The translations under genes were made by a program, and so were the position numbers. A model generated the notes under the pieces. The model did not search any database, was not told the DNA's origin, and worked only from the letters and a program-made list of their open reading frames with translations. Shown here piece by piece: positions 33,737-41,918 of a DNA stretch of 64,000 nt (its first letter is position 1; each line of letters starts with the position of its first letter). This DNA comes from Antribacter gilvus (GTDB lineage: Bacteria; Actinomycetota; Actinomycetes; Actinomycetales; Cellulomonadaceae), in the NCBI RefSeq assembly GCF_003946865.1, contig NZ_QXTH01000004.1, positions 353,860-417,859 of the forward strand, in the 5' to 3' direction.

Positions 33737-35116
33737 TCAGACCCCGACGGGTACCCGCCGTCGCTCGTGCTCGGTCTCGTCCCGCAGCTCGTCCGCGAGG
33801 GCGTCGGCCTCTGCCTGGGCGAGGGGAGCGTCGGGTGAGCCGGCCACGGGAGGCGTGGCCGGGACGTCGTCGGGCAGCGCGGGCCGCGCCGTGCCGACCG
33901 GCCGTACATGTCCTGCCAGGACGAGGCTCACCACCATCGCGGCGCAGATGACGAGCAGCGCGTGCCGGACGCCGACCCCGTCGGCGAGCAGGCCGAGCAG
34001 CGGTGGTGCGGAGAGCTGGGCGATCGAGGAGAACGACGTCGCGACGGAGACGCGTGCGGCGGCGTGGATCGGCTCGTCCGAGGCCGCGGCCACGGCCACA
34101 GGGCTCCCGAGCGCAGACCCCATGCCCCAGAGGAGGATCCCGGCCCAGGCCCAGCGGAGGTCGGGCGCGAGGCCGAACAGCGCCAGCCCGACGAGGCCCG
34201 ACACGCTCGAGACGCGCAGCACCGCGACACGGCCGAAGCGGTCGAGGAGGCGGGTGCCGCCCAGCCGCACCACGGTCATCGCGGCCACGAAGCTGCCGTA
34301 CGCGGCGGCGCCGACCGCCTCGCGCACGGCGAATCCGTCCACCATCGCGATGGCGAGCCAGTTGCCCGCAGAGCCCTCCGAGAGCGACCCGGCGAGGAGG
34401 ACGAGACCGATGAGCAGCGTGCGCGGCTCGCGCCACGCGCGCAGGGCGGTGCGCAGCCCGGCGCCGCGGCGAGGGCTGGGCTCCGCGGTGCCGGGCCGGC
34501 CGCTGCGGGCGGAGAGCGCCGTGGCGGGTCCGACGAGGAACACACGGGCGACGGTCACGAGGACGGCCACGATCACCACCTGCACGGACACGTGCACGTC
34601 GGCCGCAGCGAAACCGGCGGCCACCAGCGCACCCGCCCCCGCGCCGATCGAGAACGCCGCGTGGAAGTGCGGCAGGATGGCGCGGCCCAGGCGTTGCTCC
34701 ACGAGAGCGGCGGAGAGGTTGATCGGGGTGTTCGTCAGAGCGCCGCAGATGCCGTTCAGCAGCACGCCGCCGAGGAACAGCGGCACGCTGCCGAGGGCTG
34801 TGCCCGCGGCCAGGAGCGAGAACCCGGCGGCGTTGCCGGCGGTCGCGGCCACGAGCGTGGCCCGGTTGCCGAAGCGGGTGATGATGGCCCCGGCCGTGGT
34901 CACGGCGGCGAGTGCACCGACCGCTCCGACGATGAGGAACACGCCCAGCTCGGCGGACGAGACGCCGAGGCTCTCGCGGATGGACGGGAGTCGGCTCATC
35001 CAGCTGATCTGGATCATGCCGAACAGGACGAAGAGCGCCATGAGGGTCTGGCGGGCGCGGGAGACTCGGGGATCAACGGGCAGAGCGGTGCCGCGGTTCG
35101 GCAGGGGGGAAGGCAT
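33737..35116 (-). CDS. MFS transporter
   Basis: 459 aa from ATG 35116, set by a TAGAAT box (35124-35129) 7 nt upstream, with TGGAAA 18 nt before that. Twelve hydrophobic helices with a central loop near 210-235 and a hydrophilic Asp/Glu/Arg-rich tail of ~50 residues. The overall pattern resembles YbjJ-like MFS proteins. Substrate unknown. Confidence 0.83.
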   Translation of the reverse strand: MPSPLPNRGTALPVDPRVSRARQTLMALFVLFGMIQISWMSRLPSIRESLGVSSAELGVFLIVGAVGALAAVTTAGAIITRFGNRATLVAATAGNAAGFSLLAAGTALGSVPLFLGGVLLNGICGALTNTPINLSAALVEQRLGRAILPHFHAAFSIGAGAGALVAAGFAAADVHVSVQVVIVAVLVTVARVFLVGPATALSARSGRPGTAEPSPRRGAGLRTALRAWREPRTLLIGLVLLAGSLSEGSAGNWLAIAMVDGFAVREAVGAAAYGSFVAAMTVVRLGGTRLLDRFGRVAVLRVSSVSGLVGLALFGLAPDLRWAWAGILLWGMGSALGSPVAVAAASDEPIHAAARVSVATSFSSIAQLSAPPLLGLLADGVGVRHALLVICAAMVVSLVLAGHVRPVGTARPALPDDVPATPPVAGSPDAPLAQAEADALADELRDETEHERRRVPVGV

Positions 35117-35202
35117 CGAATCGATTCTATGGACCGGGCTCCGTGAGTTTCCAGGGGTTCGGCGGGTGATGCGTGCCACGGCCTCCGCGCTACGGTTGGG
35201 CC

Positions 35203-35421
35203 ATGAGCAACTTCGAGGTGGCCCGCCGCGAGAAGCAGGAGCCGACGCCGGTCCTGCTCGTCCGCGTCATCCTGTGTTTCGTCCTGTTCACCGCCGGCCT
35301 TCTGCTGATCGGCATCGGCGCTTCCCGGGACGTGGCCGTAGGCCCGTACCTGTTCGTGGGCGGGATCGTGGCCGTGGCGCTGGCCTTCGGCCTGCCCATG
35401 GTCGGCGCGCGGGAGCGCTGA
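35203..35421 (+). CDS. Small two-helix membrane protein
   Basis: 72 aa from ATG 35203, exactly 6 nt after TACGGT (35191-35196), a leaderless start. Charged N-terminus, then helices at about 18-38 and 45-65 and a short basic tail. No recognised domain. Divergent from the MFS gene. Confidence 0.7.
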   Translation: MSNFEVARREKQEPTPVLLVRVILCFVLFTAGLLLIGIGASRDVAVGPYLFVGGIVAVALAFGLPMVGARER

Positions 35422-35494
35422 GCCGGGCGCCTGGATCGCGCTTTCCCCTTTGTGCGAGGTCTTGACCGGAGTGTCGCGGTGCACGAGCATCGTG

Positions 35495-35508
35495 CTTTCA
35501 GTAGAAAG
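35495..35508. promoter_or_regulatory. CTTTC-N4-GAAAG inverted repeat before the sugar ABC operon
   Basis: A short perfect inverted repeat 48 bp before the start of the binding-protein gene, in an AT-richer stretch of 35440-35555. TTGACC at 35462-35467 is a candidate -35. The repeat is a plausible operator; no LacI or ROK regulator gene is adjacent. Confidence 0.4.
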
Positions 35509-35555
35509 TACGTATCGGGCACAAATTCGTCAGCACCAGGCGACAAGGGGTACAC

Positions 35556-36815
35556 GTGCGGCACACCGGGCGCGACACCAGGCGCGCCGGCGCGATCATC
35601 GCGATCACGCTGGCTACCACGACAGGACTGACCGCCTGCGGTTTCGGCGGCGGCACCGACGACGGGGGCGGTGACGGAGGGACCACCCTCGACCTGCTCG
35701 TCCCCAGCTACTCCGACGCGACCCAGGGCCTCTGGGAGGACGTGATCGCCGGGTTCGAGGCGGAGAACCCGGAGGTCGCCGTCAACCTCCAGGTCGAGTC
35801 GTGGGACAACCTCGAGAGCGTCATCGCCACCAAGATCCAGGGTGGCCAGGCCCCCGACATCTACAACGGCGGCCCGTTCGCCGGGTTCGCGGCCGACGAA
35901 CTGCTGTACCCGGTCGAGGACGTCACCTCGGACGAGACCTACGCCGACTTCCAGGACAGCTTCCTGACCAACGCGCAGGTGGATGGCGTGACCTACGGGC
36001 TGCCCTTCATCGCCTCCGCGCGGGCACTCTTCGTCAACGACGCGCTCCTCGAGCAGGCCGGCGCCGAGGTCCCGACCACGTGGGACGAGCTGGTCGAGTC
36101 CGCGAAGAAGGTGTCCGCTCTCGGCGGCGGCGTGGCCGGCTACGGCATGCCGCTCGGCTCCGAGGAGGCACAGGCCGAGGCGGCCGTCTGGCTCTGGGGC
36201 GGCGGCGGCACGTTCGGTGACGCCGAGGAGATCACCATCGACACCCCGGAGAACCTCGCGGGCGCCGAGTTCATCCAGCGGATGGTCACGGAGGGTGCCA
36301 CGCAGGCCGACGCCGGCTCCACCGACCGCACGCCGCTGCTCGACATCTTCGTGCAGGGCAAGATCGGCATGCAGGTGGGCCTGCCGCCGACCGTGGGGCA
36401 GATCGCGGAGAACAACCCCGCGCTCGAGTACTCGGTGCACCCGATCCCCACCCAGGACGGCAGCCCGTTCACCCTCGGCGTGGCCGACCACCTCATGGCG
36501 TTCCAGAACGACGGCGACAAGCAGGAGGCCATCGCCGCGTTCTTCGACTACTTCTACGCCGCCGACGTGTACGTGCCGTGGGTCCAGGCCGAGGGCTTCC
36601 TGCCCACCACGAAGACGGGCTCCGACGCGCTCGGCGACGAGGAGGCGCTGGCGCCGTTCCTCGAGGTGCTGCCCGACGCGCAGTTCTACCCCAACGCCAA
36701 CCCGAAGTGGTCCGCTGCGGACTCCGCGTTCAAGGCGCTCTTCGGCCAGCTCGCCACCGGCAAGCCCGCCGCTGACGTGCTCGCGGAGATCCAGGCCCAG
36801 GTCGACGCAGGCTGA
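35556..36815 (+). CDS. Extracellular sugar-binding lipoprotein of an ABC importer
   Basis: 419 aa from GTG 35556. Signal peptide with lipobox LTAC (Cys near 28), a Gly/Asp linker, then a family 1 solute-binding fold with the usual SYSDATQGLW start, PDIYNGG and GYGMPLG. It should capture a carbohydrate at the outer membrane face and hand it to the two permeases that follow. Ligand unknown. Confidence 0.9.
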   Translation: MRHTGRDTRRAGAIIAITLATTTGLTACGFGGGTDDGGGDGGTTLDLLVPSYSDATQGLWEDVIAGFEAENPEVAVNLQVESWDNLESVIATKIQGGQAPDIYNGGPFAGFAADELLYPVEDVTSDETYADFQDSFLTNAQVDGVTYGLPFIASARALFVNDALLEQAGAEVPTTWDELVESAKKVSALGGGVAGYGMPLGSEEAQAEAAVWLWGGGGTFGDAEEITIDTPENLAGAEFIQRMVTEGATQADAGSTDRTPLLDIFVQGKIGMQVGLPPTVGQIAENNPALEYSVHPIPTQDGSPFTLGVADHLMAFQNDGDKQEAIAAFFDYFYAADVYVPWVQAEGFLPTTKTGSDALGDEEALAPFLEVLPDAQFYPNANPKWSAADSAFKALFGQLATGKPAADVLAEIQAQVDAG

Positions 36816-36822
36816 CGGCGAC

Positions 36823-37698
36823 ATGCGGGCGTTCCTCCGGGCACTGCCCTGGATCGGACCCGCGCTGGCCCTGATCGTCCTCGTGGTGCTGTTCCCGATC
36901 GGTCTCATGATCGGGAACAGCACCCGGGACATCAGCCAGAGCGGCATCGACCGGGGCGGGGTCGGCCTCGCGAACTATGCCGAGGTCTTCGCGTTCCCGT
37001 ACTTCTGGCCGATCGTCGGGCGCACGCTGGTGTGGGTCGTGGTGGTGGTCGGGCTCACCGTGGTGATCTCGCTCGCTCTCGCCCAGCTCCTCGACAAGGC
37101 GTTCCCGGGGCGGCGGTTCGTCCGCATGGCCGTGGTGGTGCCGTGGGCCGCGAGCGTCGTGATGACCACCCTGGTGGTGCACTACGGCCTCGAGCCGTAC
37201 TTCGGCATCATCAACGCGTTCCTCGTCGACGTCGGGCTCATCGACCGGCCGGAGGGCTTCGGCTGGACACGTAACCCCGGCACCGCGTTCGCCTGGGCGA
37301 TCGTCGTGGCGGTCTTCGTCTCGCTGCCGTTCACCACCTACACCATCCTCGCCGGGCTGCAGACGGTGCCCGGCGACACCGTCGAGGCCGCGCGCATCGA
37401 CGGCGCCGGACCGGTGCGCGCCTACTTCGGCGTGATCCTGCCCCAGCTCCGCAGCGCGCTCGCGGTCGCCGTGCTGATCAACATCATCAACGTCTTCAAC
37501 TCGCTGCCGATCCTCCGCGTCATGACGGGGTCGATCCCCGGCTACGACGCGGACACCGTGATGACGATGATCTTCAAGTACCTGCAGAACCAGCACCGGA
37601 TCGACCTGGCCAGCGCGCTGTCCGTCGTCGCCTTCGTGCTGGTCGTCGTGATCGTCGGCGTCTACCTGCGGGTCGTGCGCCCGCTCGAGGAGGTCTAG
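36823..37698 (+). CDS. Sugar ABC transporter permease (MalF-type)
   Basis: 291 aa from ATG 36823, 7 bp after the binding-protein stop; the longer frame lies inside that gene. Six membrane helices and the EAA loop EAARIDGAGPVRAYFGVILP that docks the ATPase. Translationally close to the next permease. Confidence 0.92.
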   Translation: MRAFLRALPWIGPALALIVLVVLFPIGLMIGNSTRDISQSGIDRGGVGLANYAEVFAFPYFWPIVGRTLVWVVVVVGLTVVISLALAQLLDKAFPGRRFVRMAVVVPWAASVVMTTLVVHYGLEPYFGIINAFLVDVGLIDRPEGFGWTRNPGTAFAWAIVVAVFVSLPFTTYTILAGLQTVPGDTVEAARIDGAGPVRAYFGVILPQLRSALAVAVLINIINVFNSLPILRVMTGSIPGYDADTVMTMIFKYLQNQHRIDLASALSVVAFVLVVVIVGVYLRVVRPLEEV

Positions 37699-38628
37699 GT
37701 GGCTGTCATGACCGAGGCGACCGGTCCGCCGTCGGGCAGCGTGCCGTCGGGCAGCGTGCCCGTCCGGGCCGCCCGCACGCGGCGCTACACCGAGGACCAG
37801 GTGCCGCTGGGCGCGGTCGTGCTGCGCACGACCGCGGGGCTCGCGGTGCTCGTCGTCTTCCTCCTGCCGTACCTGATCATGTTCTTCGGCTCGGTGAAGA
37901 CGAAGGCGCAGATCCGGTCCGTCGACCCCACGTACTTCCCGGTGGAGTGGCACTGGGAGAACTACCTCGACATGTGGTCCACGCCCGAGACGCCGCTGGT
38001 GCAGAACCTGGTCTCCACGCTCGTGATCTCGGTGTGCGCCACGCTCCTCGTGCTCGCGGTGGCGCTGCCCGCCGCGTACTACACGGCGAGGTTCCGCTTC
38101 CCGGGCCGGTACATCTTCCTGTTCCTCGTCATCGTCACGCAGATGATGCAGCCGGCTGTGCTGACGTCGGGCCTGTTCCGGGAGTTCCTCGCCGTGGGCC
38201 TGCTCGACACCTGGGCCGCGATGATCCTGGTGAACGCCGCGTTCAACCTGTCGTTCGCGGTGTGGATCATGCACAGCTTCTTCGCGGGGATCCCCAAGGA
38301 GGTCGACGAGGCGGCCCAGCTCGACGGTGCCGGGACGTTCACCGTGCTCACGCGGATCAACCTGCCCCTGGTGTGGCCGGGGGTCGTGACGGCGATCGTG
38401 TTCACGTTCGTCGCGTCGTGGAACGAGTTCGCGGCGTCCCTCGTGCTGCTGTCCACGGCGGGCAACCAGCCGCTGTCCGTGGCGCTCACCAAGTTCGTGG
38501 GCCAGTACGAGACCTCGTGGCACTACGTGTTCGGCGTGTCCGTGGTGGCGATCGTGCCGGTGGTCCTGCTGTTCCTCGCCATCGAGAAGCGCCTGGTGGG
38601 CGGCCTGACGGCGGGCTCGCTGAAGTAG
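37699..38628 (+). CDS. Sugar ABC transporter permease (MalG-type)
   Basis: 309 aa from GTG 37699, which directly follows the previous stop and has GAGGAGG 5 nt upstream; ATG 37708 is an alternative. A ~35-residue N-terminal region, six helices, and EAA loop DEAAQLDGAGTFTVLTRINL. No ATPase gene follows, so a shared MsiK-type ATPase encoded elsewhere is expected, as is common in Actinobacteria. Confidence 0.92.
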   Translation: MAVMTEATGPPSGSVPSGSVPVRAARTRRYTEDQVPLGAVVLRTTAGLAVLVVFLLPYLIMFFGSVKTKAQIRSVDPTYFPVEWHWENYLDMWSTPETPLVQNLVSTLVISVCATLLVLAVALPAAYYTARFRFPGRYIFLFLVIVTQMMQPAVLTSGLFREFLAVGLLDTWAAMILVNAAFNLSFAVWIMHSFFAGIPKEVDEAAQLDGAGTFTVLTRINLPLVWPGVVTAIVFTFVASWNEFAASLVLLSTAGNQPLSVALTKFVGQYETSWHYVFGVSVVAIVPVVLLFLAIEKRLVGGLTAGSLK

Positions 38629-38653
38629 GGCGCTCGCCCCACCCGAGCTGTCA

Positions 38654-38685
38654 GAAGCTCTCCGGTGTATAGACCGGAGAGCTTC
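38654..38685. terminator. Bidirectional hairpin terminator
   Basis: A perfect 13-bp stem (GAAGCTCTCCGGT with its complement) and 6-nt loop between the convergent permease and amidase genes. Confidence 0.85.
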
Positions 38686-38712
38686 GGACAACCCGGGGGG
38701 CGGGGGCGTGAG

Positions 38713-39942
38713 TCAGACCCGGGTGATGCGGACGGCGTCGGCGATCACGTAGTCCGTGCCGGAGGTCCACCGGCTGACCGCCACCACCTGTCGCGACCCC
38801 GCCGTCATGGCGTAGGTGCCCAGCGAGAGCCAGGCACCGCCGCCGGTGGACTGGTCCACGCGAACGGTCGAGGTGCCGCTGCCGGTGTTGATGACGAACG
38901 GCGTCGACGCGTTGTAGCCCGCGACGCCCGGGAACCACGCCTCGACGCGGTAGCGGGCGGCCGACGGGATCGTGGCCGTGTAGGTGGCGAGGTCGCTGGC
39001 TTCCGCCGGAGTCGCGTACCGGTAGTTCGCGCCGTACCGCTCGCCCGAGTACGTGGACGTGAGCCAGCTGGTTCCCGCGGCGAAACCGGCCGACGAGTTG
39101 TCGATGGTCACCGACCACGCGGTCCCGGCGAGGGCGGCCGCGACCTCGGTCCGGAGCTGCGGGAGCAGCGCGTAGAACGCCTCGCCAGGGCACTCGGTGG
39201 CGGTGAAGTCGCGGTGGCCGTAGATCCGCGACGGCGCGATGCCGTACTGCTGGCAGATGTAGGCGCAGAGCTGGACCAGGCGGTTCCAGAGCGCGGCGGG
39301 AGGTGTCGCGTTCGTGTAGGTGCCCTGGTTCTCGATGCCGATCGCCTTGTCGTTCTGGCCCGGGGCGTGGGCGCCGACGACCATGCCGTTGCTGTTCTGC
39401 AGCCGGGACAGCGATCCGCGACGGCCCTCCATGACGTATCCCCCGCGACTGACCGTGAGGTGCTGGCCGGTGTCGACCCAGCCGTTCGCGAAGTGCCACT
39501 GCTGGATGTCGCGGGCGATCTGGTAGCCCGCAGCCTGCGAGTAGTCGGTCACGTTCCCCGACGCAGTGTGGTGGATCAGGATCTTGTCCGGGTCCGTGCT
39601 GACCGTCGAGATGGTGCCGCGCGGGGCGGCGGCCCCCCAGGTCGGGCAGCTCGCGATGGTCGGGGCAGCGACCAGGATTCCCGGGGCGGGGGCCGTGGCG
39701 TCGAGCGCAGCCCGGGCGCCGGGGTCGACGACGGGCTGGGCCAGGGCCGGGTCGGCGGCCGGGTTCGCGGCAGGGTCGGCGGCCGGGGCGGCCGTCGGGC
39801 CGACAGCCTCGTCGGCGGCTGCCGATCCGGCGCCGACGACGGCGGAGAGCACGCCGGTGGACGAGCCGATGCCGAGCACGACTGCCCCGCGCAGCAGGTC
39901 ACGGCGGTTCAGGGCGTGGTCGTGGGTGGGGTGGGTAGACAC
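38713..39942 (-). CDS. N-acetylmuramoyl-L-alanine amidase with Tat signal
   Basis: 409 aa from GTG 39942, preceded by GGAGG. Tat signal NRRDLLRG then a hydrophobic stretch (about 12-44), a Pro/Ala/Asp linker, an Amidase_2/PGRP domain (about 95-260) with zinc ligands in LIHHTAS, GHRDF and TECPGE, and a golvesin-type C-terminal domain (about 270-409) likely to bind polysaccharide. Cleaves the MurNAc-L-Ala bond in peptidoglycan outside the membrane. Confidence 0.9.
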   Translation of the reverse strand: MSTHPTHDHALNRRDLLRGAVVLGIGSSTGVLSAVVGAGSAAADEAVGPTAAPAADPAANPAADPALAQPVVDPGARAALDATAPAPGILVAAPTIASCPTWGAAAPRGTISTVSTDPDKILIHHTASGNVTDYSQAAGYQIARDIQQWHFANGWVDTGQHLTVSRGGYVMEGRRGSLSRLQNSNGMVVGAHAPGQNDKAIGIENQGTYTNATPPAALWNRLVQLCAYICQQYGIAPSRIYGHRDFTATECPGEAFYALLPQLRTEVAAALAGTAWSVTIDNSSAGFAAGTSWLTSTYSGERYGANYRYATPAEASDLATYTATIPSAARYRVEAWFPGVAGYNASTPFVINTGSGTSTVRVDQSTGGGAWLSLGTYAMTAGSRQVVAVSRWTSGTDYVIADAVRITRV

Positions 39943-40072
39943 ACAGGCCTCCGGTGGTCGTGTGGGACGGGAGATGGTGCTCCGAAGAGGTACCACTTTC
40001 ACCCACGTCATGACCATGCCTAGGGAAAGAATTCCCCAAGAAGTAACAGTCCGGACATCCTGGACACGCAGA

Positions 40073-40103
40073 CCCGCCGCTGTGGGTTACCCACAGCGGC
40101 GGG
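40073..40103 (-). terminator. Terminator of hsp20
   Basis: A perfect 14-bp stem (40073-40086 with 40090-40103) and 3-nt loop, 12 bp past the hsp20 stop. Confidence 0.85.
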
Positions 40104-40114
40104 CGGGCTGGGGA

Positions 40115-40564
40115 TCAGGCCTCGATCGTCTGCTGTCCGCTGCTCTGCTCGATCGGGGTCGCCATGCCGGAGTGAGAGACCTCGACCTTGCGGGGCTTGG
40201 CCTCCTCGCTCACGGGAATCGTCAGCGACAGCACGCCGTCGGCATAGGACGCCGAGATCTTGTCGAGAGCCAGACCGTGGCCCACCGTCAGCTGGCGGGC
40301 ATAGGTGCCGGCCGGGCGCTCACGCACCAGCCACTGCACGTCCTCGCCGGAGCGAGCCGTCCGCTCGGCCCGGACCGTCAGGGTGCGGTCCTCCACGGAC
40401 ACGTCGATCGTGCCCGGGTCCACCCCCGGAAGGTCGAGCGCGAGCACGTAGTGGTCACCGGCGCGGAAGAGGTCCATCGGCATCGCCGCGGAATCTCGTG
40501 TCGTCGTCGCCAGGGAGTTGAACAGCCTGTCCATCTCCTGGAAGGGGTCCCACCGCGTAGCCAT
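40115..40564 (-). CDS. hsp20: Hsp20 family small heat shock protein
   Basis: 149 aa. Alpha-crystallin domain (about 35-125) with VLALDLPGVDPGTI and a GVLSLTIPV beta strand; a short C-terminal extension carries the oligomerisation-type tail. ATP-independent holdase. AGGAGGTGATG precedes the ATG, and a CIRCE operator lies 100 bp upstream, indicating HrcA repression relieved on heat shock. Confidence 0.94.
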   Translation of the reverse strand: MATRWDPFQEMDRLFNSLATTTRDSAAMPMDLFRAGDHYVLALDLPGVDPGTIDVSVEDRTLTVRAERTARSGEDVQWLVRERPAGTYARQLTVGHGLALDKISASYADGVLSLTIPVSEEAKPRKVEVSHSGMATPIEQSSGQQTIEA

Positions 40565-40663
40565 CGCACATCACCTCCTACGACGACTCGGTCCCGGCCC
40601 TTCCGGGACCGTCGCGAATCGGCGGCGGGGCTGCGATCCCGCCGCCCGGCTACACCTCAAGAA

Positions 40664-40690
40664 TTAGCACTCCCTCGGGCCGAGTGCCAA
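40664..40690. promoter_or_regulatory. CIRCE operator (HrcA binding site)
   Basis: TTAGCACTC-N9-GAGTGCCAA, matching the CIRCE consensus TTAGCACTC-N9-GAGTGCTAA at 17 of 18 positions. Located between hsp20 and metF, upstream of hsp20. Confidence 0.9.
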
Positions 40691-40696
40691 GATGCG

Positions 40697-40721
40697 GTGT
40701 GTTCGCTCTGAGCGAACACAC
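40697..40721 (-). terminator. Terminator of metF
   Basis: An 11-bp perfect stem (GTGTGTTCGCT with its complement) and 3-nt loop, 24 bp past the metF stop and just upstream of the CIRCE element, separating metF from hsp20. Confidence 0.75.
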
Positions 40722-40744
40722 CCACCGGGGCGCGAAACCCCAGG

Positions 40745-41686
40745 TCAGGCTGCCGCCCGGGTGAGGAGGCCCACCCCGGAGAGCAGGTCGAGCGCCGGGC
40801 GGTGCTTGTTGAAGGTGTACACGTGCAGCCCGGGCGCGTCCGCGTCCAGCACCTCCTGGGCCAGCCGCACCGAACGCTCGATGCCGTGGGCGTGCTGCGC
40901 CTCTGCGTCGTCCAGGGCGTCCAGCTCCCGCAGCAGCTCGGGCGGCGGAACCACACCCGTGAGCTCCTCGACGCGCCGCAGCCGTCGCGGCTCCGTGGTG
41001 GGCAGGATGCCCGCCAGGATGGGGAGGGTGACGCCGGCCGCGCGGGCGTCCGTGACGAACTCCGCGTACGACGACGCCCTGTAGAACAGCTGCGTGATGG
41101 CGAAGCTCGCCCCCGCCTCCTGCTTCTCGAGGAGACGCGCCACCTCCTGCTCCCGCGTGGTGCCCGCGCCGGGGTTCCCGTCGGTGAACGTGGCGACCGC
41201 GACGGTGAGCGGCCGGGCGGCGCTGCGAAGGGCCGTGCCCGGGTCCGCGGCACAGCGCGCCGCCTCGACCTCACGGAGCAGGCGCACCAGCTCGATGCTC
41301 GAGTGCACGCCGTCGGCCGGGGGCCGCCAGTCGGGCTGGTCGCGCGGAGGGTCGCCCCGCAGCGCGAGGAACGACCGGACGCCGGCCTCGAGGAAGTCGT
41401 CGATGACCTCCGACACGTCCTCACGGGACGCCCCCACGCAGGTGAGGTGGGCGACGGGAAGGACGGGTGTTCCCGTCAGCAGCTTCGACACCACCTGCCG
41501 CGCCGTCTGCCGGTCGCTCCCGCCGGCGCCGTAGGTGACGGACACGAAATCCGGTCGTGCGGCGACGAGCTGCCGCGCCGTCTCCCAGAAGTTCGGGGCG
41601 GCGTCGGGCCGACGCGGCGGCATGAGCTCGAACGACACCGTGGGGCGCCGGCCGGATGACGATTGTGCGGATGCCTCTGTGACCAT
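40745..41686 (-). CDS. metF: 5,10-methylenetetrahydrofolate reductase
   Basis: 313 aa from ATG 41686, which has GGAGAG just upstream; ATGs at 41698 and 41716 lie inside the riboswitch. FAD-dependent TIM barrel making 5-methyl-THF for methionine synthesis. Seen: VSFELMPPR at the N-terminus, VTYGAGGS, LRGDPP, and the FAITQLFY strand with the catalytic-loop residues. Under an S-box-clan SAM riboswitch, consistent with its pathway. Confidence 0.94.
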   Translation of the reverse strand: MVTEASAQSSSGRRPTVSFELMPPRRPDAAPNFWETARQLVAARPDFVSVTYGAGGSDRQTARQVVSKLLTGTPVLPVAHLTCVGASREDVSEVIDDFLEAGVRSFLALRGDPPRDQPDWRPPADGVHSSIELVRLLREVEAARCAADPGTALRSAARPLTVAVATFTDGNPGAGTTREQEVARLLEKQEAGASFAITQLFYRASSYAEFVTDARAAGVTLPILAGILPTTEPRRLRRVEELTGVVPPPELLRELDALDDAEAQHAHGIERSVRLAQEVLDADAPGLHVYTFNKHRPALDLLSGVGLLTRAAA

Positions 41687-41694
41687 GAGTCTCT

Positions 41695-41791
41695 CCATCG
41701 GACCTGGCGTTAGCACCTTTGTCCTCGGGAGGCTTCCGTCGGCGGGTTGCTGCGGTGTCGACGAGCCAGGACTCTCGACCGCTCTGGATGG
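41695..41791 (-). promoter_or_regulatory. SAM riboswitch (S-box clan, SAM-IV-like)
   Basis: On the minus strand: CCAGAGCGGTCGAGAG, CTGGCTCGTCGACACCGCAG, GCAACC and AAGGTGCTAACGCC form the S-box-type core. P1 pairs CCATC (41791-41787) with GATGG (41699-41695). The 3' P1 strand overlaps the start of the GGAGAG ribosome binding site of metF, so SAM binding should block translation. TATCCT (41801-41806, minus) with CTGGCT 17 nt further is a good promoter. Confidence 0.82.
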
Positions 41792-41918
41792 CTGCTCTCC
41801 AGGATACGCATGACCGCCCTGTGAGCCAGGGGTGGTCCACGTGGCGGACAGGGCGCCGTCAGGGTTCCGTCAGGTCCCCAGCCGCCTCGACGACCCGCCC
41901 TGCTGGCACTGTGGACGC

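Noticed and set aside
33614..33838. A 74-codon plus-strand frame between the ComB-like and MFS genes
   Set aside because: It spans a palindromic terminator and runs antisense into the MFS C-terminus; no ribosome binding site.
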